DNA from: Carettochelys insculpta
Taxonomy: Eukaryota; Chordata; Testudines; Carettochelyidae
Assembly: GCF_033958435.1 (NCBI RefSeq)
Contig: NC_134138.1
Coordinates: forward strand, 27,186,598-27,250,597
Reading direction: 5' to 3'
Length of the DNA stretch: 64,000 bases
Positions 43,510 to 54,944 of this stretch are shown here, piece by piece. The notes under the pieces are model-generated. The model was not told where the DNA came from and ran no database searches. It worked only from the letters and a program-made list of their open reading frames with translations. A program made the translations under genes and the position numbers. Position 1 is the first letter of the stretch. Every line of letters begins with the position of its first letter.

Positions 43510-46000
43510 GACAGCTCTGGATTTTGGGTAGGACAGAAGAAGGTGGGTCAGAAGCTAAAAGACAGATTTGTGAGTCATTACCACAGAGATGGTAGTGGAA
43601 GCAAAGTGAACAGATTAAATCACCCAGAGAGAAAGAACTGGGTTTGAGACAAAGACACGTGGAACCACGTCAGAGTGGGAATGAAGAGACCAATCAGAAA
43701 AGGTTGGAACTTCTTAATGAGACAAGTGCAGGGGAGGGGCATGAATCAGGTGAGAACAAAAATTCAGGCAGGAGACCGTGAGATCTGTAGTCCTGAAAGC
43801 AAGACAGGGATCAGTGTGGATGGCTTAAAGGCCATGGATGTGGCCAGGAAAAGGTTATTAAGAAAGACCCCATGACAGCAGTTTCAGTAGAATGAAGAAA
43901 ACAGAAACCAAACTGGTAAGGATCCAAGATGGAGCTGGAGGAAAGGAAGGCACATAGAGAAAGCAAGATGGGCCAGTAGGTGAAGAGGGAGGTGGGACAA
44001 AAGGATGATTTGTGGGTGGATAATCATGACTATATTTGCCTACTTGGTCAGTCAAACTGTACCTTCAATGAATACATCTTTTGGAGGAATAAATCAATCT
44101 CTTTGCACCTCTGCCTTCATTGAGTGGTTCTGCTAGGACAGAATATCTTTAAATCATACCAGAGATTTGCTAGGAATATTTCCGGTGGGGTCTTGCCAGA
44201 GGAGGAACAGAATCAATGTATCCCAGGCTGCACTGGCCTCCCCTCCTTGCTGGCCACCATTTTATGACTGTAGCAGCTGTGGGATCCCCAAGGGAAGGAT
44301 AGCAACTGGGGACAATTTGAGCAGCTGATGACCTCTTCCAGGCAGAACTTAGGCTGTCTTGAACTCTTTATTCTGTTTTAAGGTGGCAGAGTCTGGATGC
44401 AATGAGTGGACAGTGATGACAACTGGGCTGGACTTTTGCTTACATTTCCCACACTGCAGCACTGGGAAAGTTATCTTTCTTTGCTCTGGGGACAGAAGGA
44501 ATCTCTGATGTGTCAGCCTGTTTAAGGGCTTAGTCAAGTTTTTGGATGGAATGCTGGAAAATCTTCATATGACTTAATATTTCAACTCACAAATGGCACT
44601 GTTATAGTTGTTGGCAAAGTGAACGTAATTAATAACAGGATCTGCCAAAAGCTACTACTTTATGGGATTTATAACAGTTGCATCTGCACATATGGGTCAA
44701 TAGCTATAACAACTCTGCACCTGTTTTATGGCCTGATCCTATCAGCCAGCAGGAACTTCCTGCATGGTGTTGAATGTTCTCAATTCCTGTTGACTTCAGT
44801 GGGTGCTGAGGGTGCTCAGAACCCAAAACAACATTTGCTAGAAGAAATAAAAACTTCATGTAGAAGCTGAGTTCTTTCCATTGGCAGATGAGAACAGCCC
44901 AAACCACTTTCCCCACCTCCATACTGTGACATCCTTACTGAACATGCAGAGCAGAAGCCCTGATGGGCATCATTCTTCACACTAATTCTGGTGAGCATAA
45001 CTCTTAAAACTTCCCAAGCTTCCTTTTAGTGCTAGTGAGAAGATGTGGCAGTTTTGTTTCCTAGGATATTATTGTAAGTGGTTTCGGACCAGTGCTTAAT
45101 TTGTAACGAATGAGGTGCTGCATCTGGAGGGTTTTTTTTTTTACTTTCATAACAGATGCAGCAAGCTTAGAGGTGAAAAGGCAATTAACTGCCAAGCCCT
45201 GACGCAAATGAAGCACTTGTTTCAGTCCATGTGGGTTTGCACTCCCTAGTCCCCAAGCTTCTGTTTAGAGTTTGAACAAGATGTCTACGGGAACCTTCTG
45301 AAGGACCCATTCTCTGTATGGAGTTTGCAACCAAACCTGATGCTACGTAATGTGTGTGTGTGTGTGTTCTGGTTCCATTGGAAGTGTTCCCTGCTTGGCT
45401 TAATGATTTTCAGCTGGCACACTTGCTCTTACTGGAGCCTGTTGGGCTTTTTGTAGGCAGCTGAAATGGAAACCCCCCTTCAATCCGAAAGGAATTGACT
45501 CTGGTGCTAGAAAAGTGCATTTCTATGGTTTCAGTTTCAGCTTCAGCTTATGAACTGGAGTAACAGTGTCTCTTCTGAAGGGGCAAAGGGGCTACTGAAT
45601 CCAGTAAGCTGCAGTTGAAAAACTCTGACCCTTTCCTCCTCAATGCCCATTTCTGCACCAGATTTTTTAAGCCAGAGCATGAACCCTACCTATGTTGGGT
45701 ATGAAGGCCTTCTACTGGATCCTCTAATGAGGCTACAGCAATACAGTGGACCCTCTGCATCTGAATTAATTTAATCTACTACTTTAAGTAGGGCCCCAGA
45801 AATCCTATAACTGAAATACAGGAATAGAGTAACCCAGTAAATAAAACAAAGGGATTGAAATTTGTCTGTCTTCAAACCGCTCATTAAAATTTTCCTTTGC
45901 AATGATCCCTGTGGAAAAAATTAACAGTTGACAGCTGGGGTGCTGGGATCACAGCTAATCAGGCTGATTAGCATTGTCTCATTATTTCCCTGTGTTCTCC
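43510..46000. other. Unannotated DNA with (TG)n
   Basis: A (TG)n run lies at about 45349-45367. Position 45089-45185 resembles the start of the repeat at 25463 only loosely. No exon with both splice sites was recognised. Confidence 0.35.
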
Positions 46001-46006
46001 CATAGG

Positions 46007-46160
46007 TATGCATCATCTTTCTGGTCTTATACTTAGATTGCCAGCTCTTGAGGGCAGGAACTGTCTTTTTGTTCTGGTTGTACAGCACCTAACACAATGC
46101 AGTCCTCGCCCATGGCCAGGGCTGTTAGGTGCAACTGCAATAAAAATAAACCATAATAGG
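46007..46160 (+). mobile_element. Old L2/CR1-like repeat tail
   Basis: CTCTTGAGGGCAGGAACTGT, TTGTACAGCACCTAACACAA and a terminal AATAAAAATAA follow the pattern of amniote L2-type LINE tails (AGGGCAGGGACTGT..TGTACAGCACCTAGCACAA). Confidence 0.5.
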
Positions 46161-46711
46161 AGGAGGCTTGGTTTTAACAGTGTCTTCTGTTAAACTCACA
46201 GCCTGGATCCCTGGGGACAGGAGCATTGATAGGAGAAATAGTGCACTTGGTGCAGCAGTTAACAACCTATGCCAGCCATTTAGCCTATCCTGTGTGCTAT
46301 GAATGCTGCTATCATGAAGCCTATTGTGAATGTCATTATTGTTTGTATTTTGGGGCTGCTGTCAACAGAATAGAGGCAGATGTGGCTTTAAAAATGGGAA
46401 GGACTCTGGCTTCAAGACTCAGGCAAAGATGCTAATGTGGATCAGACAAAGACTGTATAAGCAAAGGAACTAATTTGCCAGTATACGTATGTGATTTTGG
46501 TGGGAACTGTGTATTCCTATTTGAAAGCAACAGTTAGCCCAGAGCAGGTAACATTCTAACAACTCCAAGGTTACCTGTCCCTGCACTGTCAACAACACAC
46601 AACACACTGTGGACTTGTGTCTCATCACACAGTGGTTTTCCACTGTTGTAACTTCATTGACCTTCATAGAATTAACACAAGTGTACGTAAAATCAGCCTT
46701 CTGCATGGGAA

Positions 46712-46965
46712 GTTAGGCCAGATCTACACTAGAGACCTATACTGGTAGAACTACATCCCTCTGGGTGTGAAAAATCCACACCACCAAGTGATGTAATTAT
46801 ACTGACCTAGCTCCCCAAGTAGACAGTGCTAAGCCACTAGGAGAGTTTCTCCTAGTGACACCATTACAGCCTCTTGGGGAGGTGGCTCATTTACGCTGAT
46901 GGGAGAAGTCTTCTTGTTGGCATAATAGCATCTTCAGTAAAGCCCCTTCAGTATCTGTGGTGACA
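46712..46965. mobile_element. MITE, GTGAAAAATCCACACC family
   Basis: Starts AGGCCAGATCTACACTAGAG and contains GTGTGAAAAATCCACACCAC, TGATGTAATTATACTGACCT, AGCCTCTTGGGGAGGTGGCT. The same block series recurs at 59545-59690, so both are copies of one family. Confidence 0.5.
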
Positions 46966-46969
46966 TATG

Positions 46970-47790
46970 TGAATACAAACCCTGAGAAAAGTGTCTCCAA
47001 TCCCTTTCATCTCTCCCTGAATTCAGGCTGCCCTTTCAATCCTGGCACACCTGTTTCTATGTCACAATCTTCTCCAGAGGGATCCCAGGCTCATAGCGAC
47101 TGGTAAGGGTGGCTCCAGGGTAGGCACTGCCTTATGCCATTCCTGCCTCTGTTCCACCCTGTTCCACTCCCCCCTACCCCCACTTCTGCTCCACCCACTC
47201 CCTAATTCATTTCAGGAGGTGGACTGATCTCAACATGGGGTGCAGCTTAACACAAACACCCATAAAGAACCATCCTCCCCTGTAACTAGAGCTGGGTGGG
47301 AAACAGTTTTCTCATCTCACAAATGTTTCCATTGTGGATTGGGACAAACCAGAGACATTTTTTAAAAAAACCCAAATAAGAAAACGAGACATGCTTTCTT
47401 CTCCTCTAGAATAACTAATAGACAGGTGGTTCCAGCATTATTCACTTGGGATGTAGGAGACACAGCTTCTAATTCCAATTCTACCATTTTTCACCATACC
47501 AGATGACTGACCTAACCATGATGCTATTGATGATTCTCAGGAGGGTCTTTTCCTGGTTTTGTTCAGAAATTCCATTCTGGACCGGAGCAACCTATGTTTT
47601 CGAAGGCAAGTTTCACCAAAGTTGGTAGTCTTCCACAAAAAATTCCAACCAAAAAATAATTCAATTAAAAATACCAAACAGCTCAACCTGTGACATGTAT
47701 TAAAGGACAGATAAAGAGGGTAAAGTAATATTTATTGGACCAACTGCTGTTAGGGCTTGTCTACACTGGATGGGGGGTTTGGAAAAAAAT
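46970..47790. other. Unannotated DNA, possible MIR-like fragment
   Basis: Near 47455-47530, GGAGACACAGCTTCTAATTC..GATGACTGACCT resembles the core of a MIR-type SINE. Otherwise no feature. Confidence 0.3.
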
Positions 47791-47794
47791 CTGA

Positions 47795-47940
47795 TGAAGT
47801 GGCTCTTACCCACAAAAGCTCATTAAATAAATAAAATTGTTAATCTTCAAGGTGCTACAGAACTGCTTGTGGGGGTTGTGTGTTTTTTGTGGGGGGGGGT
47901 TCTTTTGTGAAGCTACACACGAATATCACTAATCCGCTGA
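47795..47940 (+). mobile_element. Tail repeat, single sense copy
   Basis: TGATGAAGTGGCTCTTACCC, CAAAAGCTCATTAAATAAAT, TTGTTAATCTTCAAGGTGCT, ACAGAACTGCTTG, then GTGAAGCTACACACG. A G/T-rich run separates the two blocks. Confidence 0.5.
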
Positions 47941-48688
47941 GTCTGTTCAGTTTGATTTTTAGTGTCTAACAAGTTCTCAGTTTTACTTCCCAGGATCTTC
48001 TTTTGTCAATCTGTTAGCTTGGAGTCAACATGACTGCAACTACACAAGTGCATAGTAGCAAATGGGGATAGGGAGTGGAAGCATACCACAGAAATATAGC
48101 TCTAAGCAGGTGGGCAGGTGCTTATTTTATTAGTATGTTCTGAATAAGAAAGACAGATAAAAAATATTGTCACATGACAAAATGCCAACCTGGTAGCATA
48201 GCAAGACCTTCTCCACAAGACTGTGGCAACAGCAAGAGAGAGAAACAGCATCAAGAACTGTGCCTGTGAATCTGCAGACCCAAGAAGGCTACTCGGACTG
48301 GTTTGGGTTCACTCGCTGTGGTACCCCTTAACTTCATGTTCCTAGAACCGCCCTCAGAACACAGCCAGGAGTGAAACACCCAGGTTACACTAGCAGAGAA
48401 CAGCATGTTTTTGTCACCCAATAATGTTCTGGCATGGTAGCTCATAAATCATTAACTTCGCAAGTCGTACATGGAGACAACTCCCTGGTTCACTTATTTA
48501 AAATACATTCATAATCAGTGGGATGCAAGAGCATGAGCACATGTTTTCATTAATGAAAACATTAGTCATAGAAGCACAGGGCCTGTGGCCAGAGGAAATA
48601 AAACACCATCGCATTCAGGTCATCTAGTATTGGTGACTCCTTGTATTTCACAGGACTACTCCCTTCTTTGTTCCTATTGACAACTTAC

Positions 48689-48968
48689 TTGTCTGACGTG
48701 GCCCTAATGGTGACCACCTCCCTTGGATAGCCCAGGCTACTGCCCATTGCTCTTGCGTTTAAGGAACAGTCCTCATGCTTTGTCGAAAGCATTGCTTGCT
48801 GTAACTTCAGGAACTCCCCCTGAGAATCAAGCCTTTCACCATACAAGTCTGTCTGTGGTGAGAGGATCCACTGTTGCTGAAAATGGTTTTGTTCTGAGGC
48901 TTCCCCAAACCAGCTGCTGGAGCTATAGCCTTTCCATACTATTTCAGTCTGTGGTGCTTCACCCACCT
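48689..48968 (-). CDS. Candidate internal exon, protein unknown
   Basis: On - a pyrimidine-rich acceptor (CTTACTTCCCCACTGCAG) precedes an open frame of about 92 codons ending at a consensus donor CAA|GTAAGT (48689/48688). The frame reads VGEAPQTEIVWKGYSSSSWF, GEASEQNHFQQQWILSPQTD, LYGERLDSQGEFLKLQQAML, STKHEDCSLNARAMGSSLGY and PREVVTIRATSD. It is hydrophilic, with balanced amino-acid use, no repeats and both splice signals in the right places. The 280-bp length is plausible for an exon. I do not recognise the protein; it lacks membrane segments and looks like part of a cytoplasmic or disordered region. Phase 2 start (two bases before GTG). Confidence 0.45.
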
Positions 48969-49120
48969 CTGCAGTGGGGAAGTAAGGTTAGATAGAGGGC
49001 ACAGATCTTGTGTGTAGATGGAAGGGAATAATCCTCCTAGAGTTGGGAACTCAGGATTTGGCTATCTCGTCTGAGGACAGATGTAACTTGCTTGTACTCA
49101 CTACTTCTGATACTTCATGT

Positions 49121-49333
49121 AGAATCATAGAATACTAGGACTGGAAGGAACCTCAAGAGGTCATTGAGTCCAGCCCCCTCCCCTCACGGCAGGACCAAAT
49201 ACTTTCTAGACCATCCCTGACAGACATTTATCTAATGAGTTCATAAATACCTCCAGAGATGGAGATTCCACAACCTCCCTAGGCAATTTATTCCAGTGTT
49301 TGATCACCCTGACAGTTAGGAACATTTTTTAAA
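49121..49333 (-). mobile_element. CR1 LINE 3' end, antisense
   Basis: AGAATCATAGAATACTAGGA, CTGGAAGGAACCTCAAGAGG, CACGGCAGGACCAAATACTT and CCAGTGTTTGATCACCCTGA: the standard CR1 3' UTR. It breaks off in a T-rich run at about 49333, where the Penelope-like tail begins. Confidence 0.85.
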
Positions 49334-49339
49334 TTTTTT

Positions 49340-49905
49340 TTTAGTCTCAGAGAGGTAGCCATGTTAGTCTGTAGCTTCACAAAACAAACAAACAAACAAG
49401 CAAACAAACAAACAGTCCTGTAGCACCTTAGAGACTAAATATTATTTATCATGTAATGAGCTTTCATGGATAAGACCCACTGCATCTGATTTTGGAGCAA
49501 AAATGAGAATACAGGCTATATTGCAGGAGAAGAAGAGAAATAAACCAACCCCCAAAGGGTGGGGGGAAGTCACCTGTCATTAATAGGAACTGTGAAAAAG
49601 TTAAGTGGGATGGGTGTCATTTCTGCAAATATCAAAGGTGGGGAAATTGTCCTTGTAATGCATAAGATAATTGAGATCACTGTTCAACCCCAGATTAAAT
49701 GTGTCAAACGTGCAAATGAATTCCAATTCAGCTGTCTCTTTTTATAATCCAGTGATAAAATCCTTTTGTAGCAAGAGGTCCATTATTGTATGTCCTGGGA
49801 GACTAAAGTGTTCCTCTTCAGGTTTATAGGAGCTATGTCCATTCATCCTTTGTTGCAGTGACTGTCCAGTTCATCCAATGTACATGGCATGTAGTGTTTA
49901 TCTTG
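49340..49905 (-). mobile_element. Penelope-like element, 3' part, antisense
   Basis: Reading left from about 49905: a GIY-YIG-type coding relic, then about 80 bp, then the tail repeat (on -: GCAGTGGGTCTTATCCATGA, AAGCTCATTACATGAT, TAGTCTCTAAGGTGCTACAG, GACTGTTTG(TTTG)n, GCTACAGACTAACATGGCTA). This is the copy that ties the tail repeat to a coding element. A (CAAA)n stretch at 49383-49412 on + lies within the tail. Confidence 0.6.
49578..49892 (-). pseudogene. GIY-YIG nuclease domain of a Penelope-like element
   Basis: On - the frame reads HAMYIG-stop-TGQSLQQRMNGH, then SSYKPEEEHFSLPGHTIMD, LLLQKDFITGL-stop-KETAE, LEFICTFDTFNLGLNSDL, NYLMHYKDNFPTFDICRN and DTHPT-stop. YIG-x-TGQSL-x-x-R-(I/M)-NGH with a downstream PGHT-like turn is the signature of GIY-YIG endonucleases carried at the C-terminus of Penelope-like retroelements. 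The catalytic Arg (QQRMNGH) is visible. Two stops show decay. The RT portion upstream is not found. Confidence 0.6.
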
Positions 49906-49949
49906 CTTTAAAGTAGTCATTCCCAGAGGCCACTTGTTACCAGCCAGGG

Positions 49950-50160
49950 AATGTCTCTAGCCCAAGGTAGACAGACTTGAGCTAGCTACATTTAAGGTAG
50001 CATACTAAAATAGCTGTGTGCATGCAGCAGCACAAGGGCCAGGTGGGGTGAGCCACCTGAGCTCAGGCCCAGAGCAACTGATGCGTTCAGACTTGGGCAA
50101 TTAGCAATTAGCCCAAGCCCATGCCTGTGTGCACCACATCCACACACAGCTTTTATGCAG
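49950..50160. mobile_element. MITE-like repeat
   Basis: TCTAGCCCAAGGTAGACAGA, CTTGAGCTAGCTACATTTAA and GTGTGCATGCAGCAGCACAA are followed by inverted AATTAGCCCAAGCCCATGCC and CACATCCACACACAGC. Ends are diffuse. Confidence 0.3.
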
Positions 50161-50724
50161 AAGCATACTCAGAATTACCAAAAGTCTTTCTAACTCGAAT
50201 GCTAGGCTTGCTCCCAGCCAAGACGTAGATATAACCCAAGGCTTTAAACTGCTGCTTTTGCATGTGATGAGAAGAAAGCTGCCATTAGACTTACTGCCTC
50301 CCTCCCACTACTTCCCTATCAACCCTGGTAGCAGCTCTGGCATGAACCAGGAGCCTCTGAACAGCTGCCTTCCATTCCTTGTTGCAGCTGCTCCACAAAT
50401 GTCTTCTCTTGGAAGCCTGATGCATCACAAGGGAGGAAGGAGAGCAGTGAGGAGCTCTATGAGTTCCCAACCACACCATGGGAGATGGAGGGAGAGAAGG
50501 CTAGGAGTGGGACTTGCTCTGCTTGAGCCTAATTAGTTCACTCATTGACTGTGGCCCTGTGACTTTAAAAAAAAAACAAAACTAGGTGTGTCCTTCAAGC
50601 TGCAAAGGTCACTGGATCACATCCACAAATACTCACTTACAGGCACCCCGTCAGCACTGTCCATGACAGCATGCCATGGGAACTGTTGGATTTGATGGTA
50701 TGCTGAACCTAGCCACTTAAAACA

Positions 50725-51030
50725 AGAAAAAAAGCAGTCATAGCACTTTAAAGACTAACAAAATAATTTATTAGGTGATGGCTTTTGTGGGGCAGAGCCA
50801 CTTCTTCGGATATGGACTAGTGCCGAAAATGAACTAGCATGATGAATATATAACAGAGAGACAGAAAACAAAATAAAAAAATAAAACTGACAAATCATCT
50901 GGGGAGGTGAAGGGTAGGGAGGAAATCACTTACTGCAAATGTCCCTAAAGTTAAGTGATTTGCCTTAGATCCTACAAATATCAAAGATGAGGAAGCATTA
51001 CAAAAGACAGCTTCCTTCTTCAGTGTTCAC
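50725..51030 (-). mobile_element. Penelope-like 3' end, antisense
   Basis: On +: CACTTTAAAGACTAACAAAA, TTATTAGGTGATGGCTTTTG, GGGGCAGAGCCACTTCTTCG, then about 150 bp, then CTACAAATATCAAAGATGAG. The last block matches CTGCAAATATCAAAGGTGGG at 49622, which is the end of the GIY-YIG frame, so the same element layout is present in shorter form. Confidence 0.5.
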
Positions 51031-51047
51031 TGAGAGCAAATTAAAAA

Positions 51048-51267
51048 TGTAGTATCAGAGAGGTACCTGAGTTAGTCTGTATCTTCAGAAACAACACGAA
51101 GTCCTGTGGCACCTTATAGTCTAACAGATATTTTGGAGCATAAGCTTTTGCAGGCAAAGGCCTGCTCTGCCAGATGCATCTGATGAAGCAGGTCATTGCC
51201 CACGAAAGTTTATGCTCCAAAATATCTGTTAGTCTATAAGGTGCCACAGAACTTCTTGTTTTTAAAC
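51048..51267. mobile_element. Fold-back tail repeat
   Basis: Starts TATCAGAGAGGTACCTGAGT. Arms of about 84 nt, 51090-51175 and 51177-51260, share GTCCTGTGGCACCTTATAG, CTAACAGATATTTTGGAGCA and TAAGCTTT, and meet at the palindromic centre CAGATGCATCTG. Confidence 0.6.
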
Positions 51268-51269
51268 AT

Positions 51270-52868
51270 GTAGTGTATGTATGCTGATTCTTGATTTAAG
51301 CACTTGACAATTCAATAATGATGACACAGTTTCCAGGATTAATCACATCCTCCTTTCTTCCATAGCAAAAATATAAGAATTATTAAGTATTTTTAATTTT
51401 ACTCAACACAGTTCCTATAAACATTTTCACAGTACTGATTACTAAATATTTTTTTAATTAAATGGGAAATGGAATATGGCCAGATGCAGTATTTTATGAT
51501 TAATGAGAAATGGACCAATTCAGAAGGTTAAACAAAAGCTGTTCTGATCAAGCCACTTGTTCATATACACTTTTTATAAGACCTTAGTCTCCACTTATAT
51601 CAAGATTCTGGTTTGCTAGATGTTAAGATGTCTCCAGTGAGAAGCAGAATCAAAAGATTAAAATAGCATAAGTTGTTTGCAGAAATGATTATTCCTGCTT
51701 GTCTCCTTTACCTGTGTTGGCCAGTCATAAGACAGGTCTCTTATCCCAACTGTAGTTTTACATCTGGAGCTAGAGTAGGCAAAGGTGTTTGGACAAACTG
51801 GATCCTTCACTGATGTGAAAGACATGAAAGAACCTGGTCTTGTTCACACTGAACTCAATATACAGTTCCCATTGTCTTCAGTGATATGGAACAATCAACT
51901 CAAAAGCATTTTGCTTTCACGCGATGACTGCATTTCTTGTCTCCCAGGTGGCTTTGGAGGCAAACCCAGAACTAGGTTTATGAGGTTCCCCTCAAAAGCC
52001 CTAACAGATATGCTCTCTCAGTTACAGACATATATCTCACTTCTGTCATGGGTGATATAACAATAATAGTAATAATAAATAGTAAAAATGAGCCACCCAA
52101 ATTTGCCAACAATGTAATGCTTCAAACATTTTTAATTGATGAAACAATTTTAGACAATGTTATTTGAGAACCAGAATAAGTATTACTGAAGTCAAAAGAT
52201 TTATTTCATTTCTCTTTATAGTGGTAGTCTGGTAAGAAAAAAATCCAATTTTCAGTACATTTGTTTAGTAATGCTGTGCTAAATGGATGGTTGTTTTTTC
52301 CAGTCCTGGAGTTTGCTGCAGAACAAATGGTTCTGGTAAACTTTTCAGTAGGTTCTTAAAAGGATTTATGGAACACTGCCCAACACAGAAATCCCCACAG
52401 CTTTAAATTGCAGCTGTGATTATCCGTTCAGGTGCCCATAAGGTTAATTTTCATCACATAAACTCAGTTTTTACTTGGGAGCTTCAGTTTTATTTTTCTA
52501 ACTTAGAGCATGGATGTGGTCACAATATTGTTCTTCTGTATTGTATTTGCCATTTTCATTTATATTTTAAGGGAAAAGAACCAACCTTGGCAATTGTGAT
52601 TTCTGGCAGCTCCAAGTACACCCACTCTTCCTGACTTCCAACCATAAAAAAGTAAAATAAGACTGAATAATCAGCAGTTTCATTTTAGGGTCAAGTACGA
52701 TTATGGTTAAAGTCAGTACTTCAGAAAAGGATCATCAACGTTTACCTGAATTTTTGCATTCCAAATCCACTTGTGTGAAAAAGGCAACAACAGAGAAGCT
52801 GTAAACCTAGAACCTAGGTTCATTTTTTATAATTAATAAACACAGCACATTCATTTTCAAGTAATTAT
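51270..52868. other. AT-rich unannotated DNA
   Basis: No recognised feature. Open frames at 51785-52060 and 52416-52634 have no domain or splice support. Confidence 0.4.
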
Positions 52869-52871
52869 TAG

Positions 52872-53206
52872 AGCAGGGATCAGCAAACCCTAGCACAACT
52901 GCAAAGAGCGGCACACAAACCTATTTTTATCAGTAGACAAGGCAGAAGCTCAGCCCAACCCTTCCTCCTCCATGCACCTAGGAGTTTCCTCAAAGCCATG
53001 CCACCTGTGGATTAACAAAAGATCAGCTAATGCTACCAACCACCACCTAAACAATAACACTCTGCATCTTAACTTAGTTATTAATGAAGTTGTTGTAAGT
53101 AGGGCTATTAGTGACTTTAATAAGTACCACTAGCACTTGGACTGCGCGTGGAGGTCAACAGGTCAAATTTCAGCACTCTGCCTTGTAAAGTTTGCTGACT
53201 CCTTTT
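52872..53206. mobile_element. hAT-type MITE
   Basis: Left end CAGGGATCAGCAAACCCTAG; inverse of the right end AAGGAGTCAGCAAACTTTAC. The shared TCAGCAAAC core is hAT-like. A clear 8-bp duplication was not found. Confidence 0.45.
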
Positions 53207-53581
53207 TTATGGCATGCTGAAAAATGCTGGGGACTGCAACGGTGTGTCCCTTTTCAGGGGGATGTCAATGTTTTTCTGCTAGCTCTGGTATTTATTAATT
53301 TATAGTGGAGACAACCATGAACATCAACCACAGACTAAAAACACTACACCAGCAGAGAACTTGGTTAATCTTCCCTATATCTTTACAAAATTGACCTGAA
53401 CCTCATTTAAGATACTATGCAGTTCTTGTAACTACCAATGCAATTCTTGCCTTAATCTGGTCGTATCTACACTTAACTTTTGACAAGATAGGAATGTTGG
53501 TTGGAGTGATTTTTTAAAAGCTATTTTTCTACATTCCTAACACAGATCCAAAAAAATGTTTTCACTGGTATAGATTATTTC

Positions 53582-54935
53582 TAGGGTCCTACCAAATTCA
53601 TGGCCATGAGAAATGTGTCAGAGACTGAAATCTGGTCTGCCTCAACCCCATGAAATCTGACCATTTGTGCACTTTTACCCTACACTCTACAGATTTCATG
53701 AGAGAGACCAGTGCTTCTCCAGTTGAAGGTCTTGACCCAAAAGGGAATTGCAGGAGGATCACAGGTTTATTTGGGGAAGGAGGTAGTGGTATTGCTACCT
53801 ATATGTCTGCATTGCCTTTAGAGCTGATGACAAGAATGTGACAGCTCTTGGCTGAATGCGTAGTTGTGAGGGCAGCACCCTGCCAGAAACTGTACAGAAG
53901 TAGGGACAGCAAAATCAGTGTTCCTGCCACATGAACTGCGTAATATCTTAAATGAGGTTCAGGTCAATTTTTTCCATCCATGTGCAGGATGAAAATTGTT
54001 ATGTGCACCAATATGGAGGTGATCTGTGACAGGGTTGTGGCCAAGAGGTTTGGAGTATGGGAGGGGACTCAGGGCTGGGGCAGAAGGTTGTGGTGCGGGG
54101 CAGTGTGGGCTCTGACTGGGAACAAGGACTCTATGGTTGGCCCAAGGCCAAGGGATCAAGGGTGCAGGCTGTCCTGTGGCTGCAGTGGGGAGAGAGGGCT
54201 GAGGGGCATCCTCCCCATTGCAGCAGTTCTGGGGCTGGGGCCAGGGAAAGGCCCATGGCTTGGGCTGGGGAAAAGACACCTTTCCCCGCTGCAGAAGATT
54301 TATGGGTGGGGCTCGTGCCAGGGAGGAGATGTCTCTCCCCACCACAGCTCTAATTTACTCCCTGCCCACCCCTTGCCCTCTGCTCTCCACGCCTCTGTGG
54401 CTGCGTACATGCACGGCCCTCGATAGCCTGACATGCGGCCACACAGCTTAGGTTTAGCGTGAACTAACATGGCAATGTTATCACATGCCACCCTTACTTC
54501 TGCACTGCTGACTTGAGAGCTGGCTGGCTGGAGACAGGCAGAGGCTGACTAAAGCCCAAGCTCTGCAGGCAGCAACACAGGAGGATGGTAATATCCTACC
54601 ATGACACCCTTACTTCTGTGCTGCTGCTAGTGGCAGCACTGCCTTCAGAGCTGGGCTCCCTGCCAGCCCCTGCCTCTCTCCAACAGTACAGCTCTGAAGA
54701 CAGCACCACTGCCAATAGCAGCAGCAGCACAAAAGCAAGAGATGCAAACCCAGTATGCAAACCCTTCTATGATAACCTTACAGTCCCCTCAACTCTCCTC
54801 TTCTGTTTGGGGGACTCCTACAATTACAACGCTGAAATTTCAGGTTCAAATAAATGAAGTCATTAAATTTATTATTTTAAAAATCCTATGACCATGAAAG
54901 TGACCAACATGAACTATGAATTTGGTAGGGCCCTA
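53582..54935. mobile_element. Non-autonomous hAT element (1.35 kb)
   Basis: Left end TAGGGTCCTACCAAATTCAT; inverse of the right end TAGGGCCCTACCAAATTCAT. The 8-bp duplication is ATTATTTC (53574-53581) and CTTATTTC (54936-54943). The interior has the paired blocks GACCCAAAAGGGAATTGCAG and GCCACCCTTACTTCTG / ACACCCTTACTTCTGTGCTG. A G-rich segment (about 53975-54350) looks like a separate insertion. No transposase frame. Confidence 0.75.
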
Positions 54936-54944
54936 CTTATTTCA

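Noticed and set aside
50129..50536. 135-codon frame as a gene
   Set aside because: No domain, no splice signals at sensible positions, and part overlaps a MITE-like repeat.
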